DNA from: an uncultured Lachnospiraceae bacterium
GTDB taxonomy: Bacteria; Bacillota; Clostridia; Lachnospirales; Lachnospiraceae
DNA: 64,000 nt
Assembly (NCBI GenBank): GCA_900316805.1
Contig: ONEJ01000065.1
Span: 28,777-92,776, forward strand
Direction of reading: 5' to 3'
A program made the translations under genes and the position numbers. The first letter of the stretch is position 1, and every line of letters begins with the position of its first letter. The notes beneath the pieces are model-generated. The model searched no databases. It had not been told where the DNA came from and worked only from the letters and a program-made list of their open reading frames with translations. Positions 8,780 through 17,801 of the stretch are shown piece after piece.

Positions 8780-10615
8780 TTACTCAACCGTAACGGATTT
8801 TGCCAGATTTCTCGGCTTATCCACATCCAGACCCTTACCCACGGATACATAGTAGGCAAAAAGCTGCAGTGGAATGATGGCCAGAGAATTGGTGAAGAAT
8901 CGGTTGGTTTTGGGAATGTAGATCACGCTGTCCACCGTCTTCTCAATATCCACATTGTCATCGTTGGTCACAGCCAGCACATAAGCGCCTCTGGTCTTTA
9001 CCTCAACGATGTTGCTGATGGTCTTTTTGTACAGCTCCTCCTGGGTAACCACCGCCGTTACCAGTGTCCCATCCTCGATCAGGGAAATGGTTCCATGCTT
9101 TAATTCACCTGCCGCATATGCCTCGGAATGGATATAGGAAATCTCCTTGAGTTTTAGAGATCCCTCCAGGGAAATGGCATAGTCAATTCCGCGTCCGATA
9201 TAGAATACGTCCTTCGCAGCAATATAGCGGTTGGCAAATTTCTGAATTCTCTCCTTGTTGCCCAGAAGACTCTCGATCTGATTCGGAAGCATCTCAATTT
9301 CATGAAGATATTTCTTTACCTCTTCACCGGTAAGCTGTCCCCGTACCTGTGCAAATTTAATGGCAAGCAAATACTGGGCTGCCAGCTGACAGCTGTAAGC
9401 CTTTGTGGTGGCAACCGCAATTTCCGGTCCCGCCCAGGTATACATGACTTTATCCGCCTCTCTGGCAATGGAGCTTCCCACCACGTTCACGATTCCAAGG
9501 GTCGTCACGCCCCGTTCCTTCGCAAGGCGCAGTGCCGCAAGGGAATCCGCGGTCTCGCCGGACTGGCTGATGATGATCACCAATGCCCCCGGCTCCAGAA
9601 TCGGATCACGATAGCGGAATTCCGATGCCAGATCCACCTCCACCGGAATCCGTGCCAGACCCTCAAAAATATACTTGGTCGTCACACCGGTATGATAGGC
9701 AGAGCCGCAGGCGATAATGTGGATCTTGCTGATGGAGCGGATTTCCTCATCCGTCATACCCAGCTCCTCGATTACCACCGAATCGTCCTTGATTCTGGGA
9801 CTGATGGTATCCTTGACTGACTTTGGCTGCTCATAGATTTCCTTCAGCATGAAATGCTCATAGCCATTCTTCTCTGCAGCATTGATATCCCAGTCGATAT
9901 GCTTGGACTCCTTCTCAATGGGATCTCCGTCCAGATTAAAGAAGGTGATATCATTCTCCGTCAGACGGGCAATCTCCTCATTTTCAATAAAATAGACATC
10001 TCTTGTATACTTAAGCACTGCCGGCACGTCGGAGGCAATCAGGTTGCCTCCCTTGGCCTTGCCCACGATCAGCGGGCTGTCCTTGCGCACTGAATAGACC
10101 ACATCCGGCTCATCGGCAAACAGAATGCCCAGGGCATAAGAGCCTTCCACCCTGTGAATCATCCGTACCACCGCGGTCAAGGCATCCTTGTCGTATTTTT
10201 TGTAGTAGTAATCCAACAGATGGGCTACCACCTCAGTATCGGTTTCGGAGTGGAACTGGTAACCCTTATCCTGCAGCATCTTTTTCAGCTTGATATAGTT
10301 TTCAATGATTCCATTGTGTACCACCACAATGGTTCTGTCTTCATTGAAATGCGGATGGGCATTGTCCACCGATGGCTCTCCGTGGGTTGCCCAGCGGGTG
10401 TGACCGATACCGATATGCCCCGGCATATTTTCTCCGTCATGGGTCATCTCGCTCAAAACCTTCAGCCTTCCTGTTGCCTTGTTAATCACGATCTTGTCGC
10501 CGTCATACACTGCCATACCGGCGGAATCATAGCCTCTGTATTCCAGCTTTGACAATCCGTCCAAAAGAATGGGAGCCGCCTGCTCCTTACCAACATATCC
10601 AACAATTCCACACAT
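8780..10615 (-). CDS. glmS: Glutamine--fructose-6-phosphate aminotransferase (isomerizing)
   Basis: GlmS makes glucosamine-6-phosphate from fructose-6-phosphate and glutamine, the first step to UDP-GlcNAc. The 611-residue protein begins MCGIVGYVG, so Cys2 (Cys1 after Met removal) is the amidotransferase nucleophile. The two SIS domains follow from about residue 290 (HIIACGSAYHTG, ISQSGETADSL), and the C-terminus DKPRNLAKSVTVE is the family hallmark. It is 28 bases downstream of a UAP/UDPGP-type uridylyltransferase gene, which leaves no room for a glmS ribozyme. Confidence 0.97.
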   Translation of the reverse strand: MCGIVGYVGKEQAAPILLDGLSKLEYRGYDSAGMAVYDGDKIVINKATGRLKVLSEMTHDGENMPGHIGIGHTRWATHGEPSVDNAHPHFNEDRTIVVVHNGIIENYIKLKKMLQDKGYQFHSETDTEVVAHLLDYYYKKYDKDALTAVVRMIHRVEGSYALGILFADEPDVVYSVRKDSPLIVGKAKGGNLIASDVPAVLKYTRDVYFIENEEIARLTENDITFFNLDGDPIEKESKHIDWDINAAEKNGYEHFMLKEIYEQPKSVKDTISPRIKDDSVVIEELGMTDEEIRSISKIHIIACGSAYHTGVTTKYIFEGLARIPVEVDLASEFRYRDPILEPGALVIIISQSGETADSLAALRLAKERGVTTLGIVNVVGSSIAREADKVMYTWAGPEIAVATTKAYSCQLAAQYLLAIKFAQVRGQLTGEEVKKYLHEIEMLPNQIESLLGNKERIQKFANRYIAAKDVFYIGRGIDYAISLEGSLKLKEISYIHSEAYAAGELKHGTISLIEDGTLVTAVVTQEELYKKTISNIVEVKTRGAYVLAVTNDDNVDIEKTVDSVIYIPKTNRFFTNSLAIIPLQLFAYYVSVGKGLDVDKPRNLAKSVTVE

Positions 10616-10643
10616 AATCTCTATTCCTTTCTATGATTTCCCC

Positions 10644-11858
10644 TTAGATCATTATCCCGTTTTTTTTCAAAAGCTCTCTTGCGGACTCCACAGAATCCGT
10701 TCCTACTGCGTTCTTTACCGGTGCAAATTCCCGCTCTCTTTCTACCTCAAAGGGCAGACAGTTATCCATCATATAAACCATATCCAGAATCAGTGTCTCA
10801 AATTTGTAGGCGTTTGGCTCCTCCGGCTTCTGAAGTTCGCCTGATTCATCCAGATAAGGAACCTTTTTCTGCACCACATGGACCGGAAGCTTTTTCTGTA
10901 CCACATTCATCAGGGCATCCACAGAAAACAGATAGTTCAGGATCACACCAAAACCATAGAGAAGCGTTCCCTTCTCATCCGCTGCCTCGGCCATTTCGCT
11001 GGTCAGTTCATAGTATTCCACAATGGAGGGCTTGCCATCCTCCAGGCACATGGCACCAACCCTCTCGTAAGGGGAAACCTTGCGCACCACCTTGGAACCG
11101 CTGACACAGCCGGAAGCAATCACCGCCCCGATAAATACAGGATCTGCGATCCGCTGCAGCACATTATCCACGGCAAACACATTCAGCCATTCTACGCCCT
11201 TTTCCTTCATATCCTGATCCAGTCCCGCACTGATCATGGACTGGAACCAGCCACCGTTGCCGTTGGGGGACATGGCAAGGGATTCCTCGGATTCCATGAG
11301 GATATTTCCCTCAAAATCTACGGCAGGCACCATCTTCTGGACGAAGAAACGTATGTAATCTCTATTGTATCCAAAATAATCATGCTCTTCAAAAAATTCT
11401 CTTGTCTGGGCGTCATTTTTGTCGCTGGTCATGATGTACAAAGGAACCCATGCCCCTGCCTCACTGGTTACCTGAAGCAGATTCTGAATCAGCTGTTCAA
11501 AAATATAGAGGTTTTTGTGAACCCCGATATTGAACATTCCCTTGGCCTTATCAAAGCCAAGTCTTGTTCCCTGGCCTCCCGCCAGAAGAACCGCTCCCAT
11601 CCATCCTTCCCTGATGGCCTTTAAGCCAATGCTGCGAAACTCTTCTTTTCTCTCCTGTATCTCAGAAAGCTCCATGGCACGAAGTGGCGCAAAGTTTCCT
11701 CTCTCCTGGGGTTTTCCGTGGATCAGATCCAGACAGGACCAATCCATCTGCTCCAGCTGGTTTTCCAGCTTTTCAGGTATCTCTTTGTCAATCAGAGGGA
11801 TCAGATATTTCTGACCGGTACTTTGTATTTTCTCTCGGACGATTTGATTCATCTGCAT
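10644..11858 (-). CDS. UDPGP/UAP1-family UTP--sugar-1-phosphate uridylyltransferase
   Basis: This protein of about 404 residues belongs to the UDPGP type 1 family, which includes the eukaryotic-type UDP-N-acetylglucosamine pyrophosphorylases. The nucleotide-binding motif is VLLAGGQGTRLGFDKAKG near residue 95. It should join UTP and a sugar-1-phosphate (GlcNAc-1-P or glucose-1-P). The longer open frame upstream of 11858 overlaps the LCP gene and is not coding. GGGAGG lies 5 bases before the ATG at 11858; the ATG at 11852 is an alternative. Its place directly before glmS favours UDP-HexNAc synthesis. Confidence 0.85.
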   Translation of the reverse strand: MQMNQIVREKIQSTGQKYLIPLIDKEIPEKLENQLEQMDWSCLDLIHGKPQERGNFAPLRAMELSEIQERKEEFRSIGLKAIREGWMGAVLLAGGQGTRLGFDKAKGMFNIGVHKNLYIFEQLIQNLLQVTSEAGAWVPLYIMTSDKNDAQTREFFEEHDYFGYNRDYIRFFVQKMVPAVDFEGNILMESEESLAMSPNGNGGWFQSMISAGLDQDMKEKGVEWLNVFAVDNVLQRIADPVFIGAVIASGCVSGSKVVRKVSPYERVGAMCLEDGKPSIVEYYELTSEMAEAADEKGTLLYGFGVILNYLFSVDALMNVVQKKLPVHVVQKKVPYLDESGELQKPEEPNAYKFETLILDMVYMMDNCLPFEVEREREFAPVKNAVGTDSVESARELLKKNGIMI

Positions 11859-11925
11859 GAATTCCTCCCAAAATATTTTATTATAGCAGTAGACCAATCC
11901 TTTGATTGGCCTACCTGTTTTCACG

Positions 11926-13071
11926 TTAATTTTCTTGTGTGCTCTTTTGGATGCTGTCTGTTCCAGAAGCACCTGCGGTCTCGTTGTAATCTGAGGTGTT
12001 GATGAGAGCCGACTCCGTCGTGATACCTGTATTGTTGACAATGGTATCGCTGATGGCCTGTACGGTCTGGGACGGAACATACGCCGTATCCTCAAACATA
12101 TACTTATGCAGTTCTGTCACGTTGGTTGCCAGATCTGCAGGAATTACCGTATCTCCTGTTACCGACATGTTCTTCGTTGTCAGTTCAAAGGGGAATCCTG
12201 TTGTGGATGCGATCTTATAGGATTTCACATCCTTAGCCAGAGATAAAATCTGACTAATTGTCAGGGTTGTGGAAATATCGTCCACCACCGAATTACAGAT
12301 GCTGGTAAGGGTACCGATATCCGCCTGCTTTGCTTTCTCCAGAATCGCCTGAAGAACAATTCTCTGCCGGGAGGCACGTTTAAAATCATCTCCCTGCAGC
12401 TTCCGGATACGGGCGTAGGTGGTAGCCTGGGTTCCGTCCAGATGCACCCTTCCGTACTGCGTAACATCCGGAGTGGAGAGACCGGTAGCCTTATCTACTT
12501 CCCACTTGTACTTATTGATCTGCTGCATCTCCCCCTGGGTGATCTCCAGATCCAGTCCTCCTAAAGCGTCAATAACTTCCACCAGGGCAGCCCAATCCAC
12601 ACAGACATAATCCTGGATATCCAGATCCAGATTTGAGTTGAGCATCTGAACCGCCTGCTTTGCGCCTCCATTGGCGTAGGACGCATTTGCCTTGCGGTAT
12701 CTGCCATCTCCCACACTCAGATAGGTATCACGGTATACGGAAACAAGCTTCACATCCTTGGTCTTATTGTTGATGCTGGCAATCATGATCACATCGGAAT
12801 TACCGGTGTCATAGCTGTTTTTGCTTCGATTATCCAGCCCGAACAATGCAATGTTGGTATATCCCTCCAAAGACAACAGTGTATCCTTGTTCAGATCCTC
12901 ATTGATTCCGGCCTCCGATTCGTTCATATTCTCAAAATTGATCTTATTGACCATGGCAACAAAATACGCAGCAATCAGAAGAACCGCAAGGAGAAGGATC
13001 TCAAAAACAAAAATCAGTAATTTTCTGCTCTTTTTTTTCTTTCTCTTTTTTCTTTTCCTATTATCTGACAT
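11926..13071 (-). CDS. LytR-CpsA-Psr (LCP) family wall-polymer ligase
   Basis: This 381-residue protein has a very basic cytosolic start (KRKKRKKKKSRK), one membrane helix (about 15-38) and an extracytoplasmic LCP domain. Family enzymes move undecaprenyl-linked glycopolymers onto peptidoglycan. Typical motifs are FGLDNRS, SVYRDTYL and YARIRKLQGDDFKRASRQ, with the Arg residues that contact the pyrophosphate. The ATG at 13071 is chosen because it starts the basic anchor and AAAAGGG lies before it. The first 16 codons of the longer frame overlap the zinc-ribbon gene. A second LCP protein is encoded at 16260-17801. Confidence 0.93.
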   Translation of the reverse strand: MSDNRKRKKRKKKKSRKLLIFVFEILLLAVLLIAAYFVAMVNKINFENMNESEAGINEDLNKDTLLSLEGYTNIALFGLDNRSKNSYDTGNSDVIMIASINNKTKDVKLVSVYRDTYLSVGDGRYRKANASYANGGAKQAVQMLNSNLDLDIQDYVCVDWAALVEVIDALGGLDLEITQGEMQQINKYKWEVDKATGLSTPDVTQYGRVHLDGTQATTYARIRKLQGDDFKRASRQRIVLQAILEKAKQADIGTLTSICNSVVDDISTTLTISQILSLAKDVKSYKIASTTGFPFELTTKNMSVTGDTVIPADLATNVTELHKYMFEDTAYVPSQTVQAISDTIVNNTGITTESALINTSDYNETAGASGTDSIQKSTQEN

Positions 13072-13075
13072 AAAA

Positions 13076-13276
13076 TTAACCCTTTTGTCTGTTATGTATA
13101 TACAGCCATGCGTCCGCATAGCTGACGCGCTCCTCCTCGGACATGGCTGTATATTTTTCCAAGTCCAGATTCGTCAGGCGCATCTGCGGATTGCCGCACT
13201 GGTGGCACTCCACATCCTTGCGTCTGGAAACCATCCGGATCCAGCCGCACTGTGGACAAATGTATATTCTCATCAT
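13076..13276 (-). CDS. Small zinc-ribbon protein (hypothetical)
   Basis: This 66-residue protein starts MMRIYICPQCGWIRMVSRRK and has two Cys pairs (CPQC at about 8-11 and CHQC at about 24-27), which form a single treble-clef or rubredoxin-like zinc ribbon. The rest is short and charged. It overlaps the region just before the LCP start by spacing of only 4 bases and follows the phosphohexomutase by 12 bases, so the three are surely co-transcribed. I recognise no named family. A zinc-dependent RNA, protein or DNA contact role is possible but unsupported. Confidence 0.8.
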   Translation of the reverse strand: MMRIYICPQCGWIRMVSRRKDVECHQCGNPQMRLTNLDLEKYTAMSEEERVSYADAWLYIHNRQKG

Positions 13277-13288
13277 ATCATTTACCGC

Positions 13289-15013
13289 TTATTCAAAAGT
13301 CTTAAGCACCTCTGCTTTGAGTTCCTCCAGCATCTGATCTGCTCCCTCAAGAGTGGTTCCTTTCACGCCTACATAGAACTTGATCTTCGGTTCTGTACCG
13401 GATGGGCGGACACAACACCATGCATTGTCTGAAAGTTCAAAGTACAGAACATTGGAAGAAGGAAGGCCTGTGGATGTTACCTCGCCGGTCTTTAAATCCT
13501 TTCGGGTATCTGCCTTGTAATCCCGGACAGCCAGGACATCAAATGCCCCCAGTTTCGAAAGAGTATTGCTTCTTGCCCGGTCCATGATCTGCTGGATCTG
13601 TGCGGCACCGTCAATTCCCTTTAATGTCATGGTGGCGATTCCCTCACGGTAATAGCCGTACTTCTCGTACATTTCGATCATGCCATCCCACAGGGTCTTG
13701 CCCTGGGATTTATAGTAAGCTGCTACCTCGCAGAGCATGCAGACTGCTGCCGGGGCATCCTTATCTCTCGCATAAGTGCCCGGAAGACATCCGTAACTCT
13801 CCTCAAATCCGAAGACATAATTCTTATCCCCGGACTGCTCATATTTGAGCATCTGCTCTCCGATGTACTTAAATCCGGTCAGCACTTCAACCAGCTCCAC
13901 ATCATAAGCAGCAGCAATCGCCTTTGCCATATCAGTAGATACAATAGACTCCACCAGTACCGGATTCTCCGGCATCATGCCAAGTGCCTTCTTCTGTCCC
14001 AGAATATACTCTGCGATCAGCATAGCGGACATATTTCCGGTGAAGGTTACATACTCTCCACTCTTGGTATCCTTGCAGTAAACCCCCAGACGGTCAGCAT
14101 CCGGATCCGTAGCCAGCACCAGATCTGCATCTTTCTCCTTTGCCAGTTTCAGAGCCAGCTCCCAGGCATCGGGATTCTCCGGGTTCGGGTATGGAGCTGT
14201 TGGGAAATGGCCATCAGCCACTGCCTGCTGGGGCTCAATATATACGTTCTCAAAACCAAGATCACTGAGCACACGCTTCACCGGGCCAAGTCCTGTACCG
14301 TGAAGGGGGGTATAGACGATTTTGATATCCTTTGCCATCTTTTTGATGATTTCCGGATGGATGGACAGATTCCGAAGCTCAGCGAAATAAGCCTCGTCCA
14401 GATCCTCTCCGATCATCTGATAAAGGCCTGCTGCAACTGCCGCATCCTTATCCATAGTCTTTACCATATCAAAAGAGGTTACCTTGCCTACCTCATCCAT
14501 GATTGCTGTGTCGTGAGGCGGTGTTACCTGTGCACCATCAGACCAGTATACTTTATATCCGTTGTATTCTCTCGGGTTATGGCTGGCTGTGATAACGATT
14601 CCTGCGATGCAGCCCAGCTGTCTCACTGCAAAGGACAGCTCCGGAACCGGACGAAGGCTCGGGAACACATAGGTCTTGATGCCGTTGGCTGCCAGACACA
14701 GTGCTGCTGCATCCGTAAACTCGTCTGCCATCAGTCTGGAATCGTGGGCAATGGCAACACCCTTGTCCTGACCTTCCTGGGACAGAATGTAATTGGCCAG
14801 TCCCTGGGTTGCCTGACGGACTGTATAGACATTCATGCGGTTCGTTCCTGCTCCGATGATTCCGCGAAGTCCCGCGGTACCAAACTCCAGGGTACGGTAA
14901 AAGCGGTCCTCGATTTCCTTCTCGTCTCCTGCCAGAGCCTTCAGCTCCGCTCTTGTAGCCTCGTCAAAATATGTGTCCGTGCACCATTTTTCGTATTCTT
15001 TTTTATAATCCAT
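13289..15013 (-). CDS. Phosphoglucomutase/phosphomannomutase
   Basis: This 574-residue alpha-D-phosphohexomutase interconverts glucose-6-phosphate and glucose-1-phosphate (or the mannose forms). Its phosphoserine loop is VITASHNPREYNGYK, the metal loop is TDPDADRLG, the sugar-binding loop is GFEESYG, and the C-terminal phosphate loop is RPSGTEPKIKFY. The ATG at 15013 is taken because GGAGGG stands 8 bases before it; the upstream ATG at 15040 lacks one. It heads the run zinc ribbon, LCP, uridylyltransferase and glmS, supplying sugar-1-phosphate for nucleotide sugars. Confidence 0.93.
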   Translation of the reverse strand: MDYKKEYEKWCTDTYFDEATRAELKALAGDEKEIEDRFYRTLEFGTAGLRGIIGAGTNRMNVYTVRQATQGLANYILSQEGQDKGVAIAHDSRLMADEFTDAAALCLAANGIKTYVFPSLRPVPELSFAVRQLGCIAGIVITASHNPREYNGYKVYWSDGAQVTPPHDTAIMDEVGKVTSFDMVKTMDKDAAVAAGLYQMIGEDLDEAYFAELRNLSIHPEIIKKMAKDIKIVYTPLHGTGLGPVKRVLSDLGFENVYIEPQQAVADGHFPTAPYPNPENPDAWELALKLAKEKDADLVLATDPDADRLGVYCKDTKSGEYVTFTGNMSAMLIAEYILGQKKALGMMPENPVLVESIVSTDMAKAIAAAYDVELVEVLTGFKYIGEQMLKYEQSGDKNYVFGFEESYGCLPGTYARDKDAPAAVCMLCEVAAYYKSQGKTLWDGMIEMYEKYGYYREGIATMTLKGIDGAAQIQQIMDRARSNTLSKLGAFDVLAVRDYKADTRKDLKTGEVTSTGLPSSNVLYFELSDNAWCCVRPSGTEPKIKFYVGVKGTTLEGADQMLEELKAEVLKTFE

Positions 15014-15165
15014 AGGTTTTTCCCTCCTTATTTTTGTCATGCCTAAAACATTTTACCACAAACTTTCCCATTTGGAAAGTTCTTACTTTAAATATTAGAA
15101 TCTCTTAAGAAATTCCAGTTACAGTTCACAGGTATGTGACCAGTAACAAATCCCACACAATATAA

Positions 15166-15206
15166 AAAGCTGCATGGCCGACTCCTTTGTCCTGCCATAC
15201 AGCTTT
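15166..15206 (-). terminator. Intrinsic terminator after the Ig-like secreted protein gene
   Basis: Bases 15166-15178 pair with 15194-15206 (13 bp, one G-U). On the minus strand the stem is followed by TTTTTATA. It lies 11 bases after the stop codon at 15217. The remaining gap to the phosphohexomutase start (15014-15165) shows no gene. Confidence 0.85.
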
Positions 15207-15216
15207 CTGCCTGCTA

Positions 15217-16125
15217 TTATTTTTTAATATAAACTTTCGAAAAAGCCTGTGTAACTACCTTGTAATGATCAAAGGTCGGATGAGAATACTCACTTCTGTA
15301 AACCGAATAATCGGTCGCAGTTTTCGTCTCCTTTGGGGATAAACTGAATGGATAGCTATCCATTGCTATGATATGATCATCTGCGTCATAGTAAATGATA
15401 TAATTTACGCCATTCACGTCTTTGTTCAGTTTGTTCTGCATTTTTAAATCAAAGGTTATCTTGTTGTCTTCCTCAGAGACATTCTTCTGGGTAACCACAA
15501 GCTCTTTGGAGGAAGCATTCTTGTATGCATATTCCGGATATCGTCTTGCACTCTTTATTTTATAGGTGAAGGAGGATAAATCAACTTCCATATTGCCTCC
15601 CAGATAAACGGTATCGTAGGCCGTCTTACCTGCAGAAACGTTAAGTGTGAACTGATCCTCCACATGCTTCACGATGTCTCCGGTCGAATCCCTGAAGGTC
15701 ACATCATAATATACCGAATCAAACGGCTGCGTTGTATTGTTCTTGATCTTCAGTAATACCTTATTGTCGTCCATAGACTGCACCGTAATCTTGATATCTG
15801 TCTTTTTCACAGTAACCTTAAACTTCTCGGTTCTAACACCACTGAAGGTCTTGTACTTTACCGTCACATTCGTTGCACCGGGTTTTTTTGCCTTTATTTT
15901 GAAAGCATACTTCTGCCCACTTACCTTTGCTACCGTTGCAACACTCTTCTTGGAGGAAGAAACACTCTGGATGGTGGTTCCAAAAATACAGTATTCAAAG
16001 TTCTCCCCCACATACATGGTCTGGTTCTTTGTTGCCTTTGCCTCAGCTGTTACCGGTGCCAGCACAGTAACCATCATAGCAATAGCCAGACACACCGTCA
16101 GCATCTTCTGCATCCACTTTTTCAT
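15217..16125 (-). CDS. Secreted protein with Ig-like (BIG-type) domain, hypothetical
   Basis: This 302-residue protein has a clear signal peptide (KKWMQKMLTVCLAIAMMVTV through about VTAEAKA, cleavage near residue 28-30). Next comes a bacterial Ig-like region (about 30-110) with the SSKKSVATVAKVSG... KPGATNVTVKY pattern of surface-protein BIG_2 modules. Two further beta-rich repeats contain FDSVYYDVTFRDSTGDI and KDVNGVNYIIYYDADDHI. No catalytic motif is visible. It is single-gene, with its own terminator, and a WalR-like box lies about 90 bases upstream. It is probably a wall or surface protein of unknown role. Confidence 0.8.
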   Translation of the reverse strand: MKKWMQKMLTVCLAIAMMVTVLAPVTAEAKATKNQTMYVGENFEYCIFGTTIQSVSSSKKSVATVAKVSGQKYAFKIKAKKPGATNVTVKYKTFSGVRTEKFKVTVKKTDIKITVQSMDDNKVLLKIKNNTTQPFDSVYYDVTFRDSTGDIVKHVEDQFTLNVSAGKTAYDTVYLGGNMEVDLSSFTYKIKSARRYPEYAYKNASSKELVVTQKNVSEEDNKITFDLKMQNKLNKDVNGVNYIIYYDADDHIIAMDSYPFSLSPKETKTATDYSVYRSEYSHPTFDHYKVVTQAFSKVYIKK

Positions 16126-16211
16126 ATTTGCTCTCCTTTTTCATGATAGAATTGTAACAAATATATGGTAGCAGTAATTTCGGTTCCTGTCTATCTGACG
16201 AACGTACTATT

Positions 16212-16228
16212 TTTACAGATTTATTACA
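16212..16228 (-). promoter_or_regulatory. WalR-like box upstream of the Ig-like secreted protein gene
   Basis: The minus strand reads TGTAAT, five bases, TGTAAA. This matches the WalR (YycF) consensus TGTWAH-N5-TGTWAH known from Bacillus and Staphylococcus. It stands 87 bases upstream of the start codon. A TTGAAA further upstream with TAATAA 19 bases on is a possible promoter that would overlap the box. Confidence 0.5.
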
Positions 16229-16259
16229 AAGATCCGTTTGGGAAGTTTCAAGTTTTCTC

Positions 16260-17801
16260 TTATTCCGTTTCTATCTGGGGCATTTCAAGGTCCGCATCTG
16301 TCAGTGTCCTTCCATCCACTACCTTGTCCACCAGAAGCTTTGCATAGCTGACCTGCCTCTCATCCGGGTACGTGACATAACTTCTTGCACCGGGCATGGA
16401 GTAGGTGCGCTGGGAGCCGCCGGTGCCGGACACGGCAAAGGTCTTCACATTCCAGGAGCCTCCCTGGGACAGCTGCATTTTCACCAGCGCCGAAATATCG
16501 GAGGTGCTCATGCTTGTGGTAAACATTCCCTCCATACTATCGAGAATCGCTGAATAGTTGGACAGGATGGTGGTGCCTGAGGATGCCTTCTGGATAATGG
16601 CTTCAATCACCTGCATCTGATGCCGTCCTCTTGTGTTATCCCCGTCTGCAAAGGCGTGGCGCTCTCTTACATAGGACAGTGCAGCCGCACCGTTCAGCTG
16701 ATTGATCCCCTTGGAAATATAGTAGCCTCCCTCACTGCAACGAAAGGCTCTGTCAGAATCCACGGTGATTCCCCCGATGGCATCCACCATGGTCTCAAAG
16801 CCGCTGAAGTTGATCTGGGCATAATAGTCCACCGTTTCATCATAGAGACTCCCCAGGGTTGCCATGGAGCAGTCGATGCCGTAGATTCCGCAGTGGGTCA
16901 GCTTGTCCTTGGCACCGGCACAGGCCGCCGTATCCACATAGTAATCCCTCGGCGTATTGAGAAGCAGCACCTGTCTGGTGGAGGGGTTGACCACCACAAG
17001 GATATTGACATCACTGCGGCTGGTGGACAGAGTCAGATGTCTGGTGTCCGAGCCGCTGATATAGACTATAAAGGGCTCCTTTGTAATGTCCTTTTCCTCC
17101 GTTTCCGGGGAAGCTGCCACAACGGTTTCAATCTGCCGGTCATACAGCTTTCTGGTTTTTTCGGAAAAGCTCTCGTAACCGTCCTGGGCTTCGATCAGCT
17201 CCACATAGGCTTCATTTAATATCATGGCATCCACGTTTCCACCATACAGTGCAGCCACCATATCAAGCACGGAATCGTAGGTCTGGGTTTTGGGTGTTCT
17301 GCCCAGGGAGTCACACATCTCCTGCAGGGCTTCCTCTGTGTGCTGGTAGTCGTATTTCTCCGTAATGGCAAACACATATTCCTTAGCATCCTCTAAAGTC
17401 TGCGCCGAATCTTCCTTCAATACATAGGCGGCCACGGAATCCGTGGATACCGTATTTGCGGCTATGGTCTGTAAAGTGTTCTCCACCTGGTACAGCATGA
17501 AAGAAATAACGCCACATAAAGCCATCACAGATACCGAAAGCAGACAGCCGATTCCCCGCCTGACGTAGGTTATCCCCTTTTTTTTCTTCTTTTTTCTGCG
17601 GATTCCTGTATAAAAGCAGACATAACAGATGGTCAGCAGCCAGAACAGCACAAGACCTGCCAGCACCACATACACCGTCGGCAAAAGATCCAGCCAGATC
17701 AGTACGCCAATGGCCGCAGCGCTGATGAGACACTGCAGGATCAAAATAATCCCCGCAGCGATTTTCCATCGTGATTTTTTACTTTTCTTCGTTTCCCCCA
17801 T
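16260..17801 (-). CDS. LytR-CpsA-Psr (LCP) family wall-polymer ligase, three-helix N-terminus
   Basis: This protein of about 513 residues has a basic start, a helical hairpin (about 15-65), a lysine-rich KKKKKK patch and a third helix (about 85-110). An extracytoplasmic accessory region and an LCP domain (about 250-430) follow. Motifs include LLLNTPRDYYVD, KLTHCGIYGID, AINFSGFETMVDAIGG-like YAQINFSGFE, and YVRERHAFADGDNTRGRHQMQ with the conserved Arg residues. The ATG at 17801 is preferred over 17813 because GGAGAAGAAC stands directly before it. The start overlaps the acyltransferase end, so the two are coupled. It is the likely attaching enzyme for the polymer made by the locus to its right. 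Confidence 0.92.
   Translation of the reverse strand: MGETKKSKKSRWKIAAGIILILQCLISAAAIGVLIWLDLLPTVYVVLAGLVLFWLLTICYVCFYTGIRRKKKKKKGITYVRRGIGCLLSVSVMALCGVISFMLYQVENTLQTIAANTVSTDSVAAYVLKEDSAQTLEDAKEYVFAITEKYDYQHTEEALQEMCDSLGRTPKTQTYDSVLDMVAALYGGNVDAMILNEAYVELIEAQDGYESFSEKTRKLYDRQIETVVAASPETEEKDITKEPFIVYISGSDTRHLTLSTSRSDVNILVVVNPSTRQVLLLNTPRDYYVDTAACAGAKDKLTHCGIYGIDCSMATLGSLYDETVDYYAQINFSGFETMVDAIGGITVDSDRAFRCSEGGYYISKGINQLNGAAALSYVRERHAFADGDNTRGRHQMQVIEAIIQKASSGTTILSNYSAILDSMEGMFTTSMSTSDISALVKMQLSQGGSWNVKTFAVSGTGGSQRTYSMPGARSYVTYPDERQVSYAKLLVDKVVDGRTLTDADLEMPQIETE

Noticed and set aside
10616-10643. glmS ribozyme
   Set aside because: The ribozyme needs about 150 nt upstream of glmS; only 28 bases are free.
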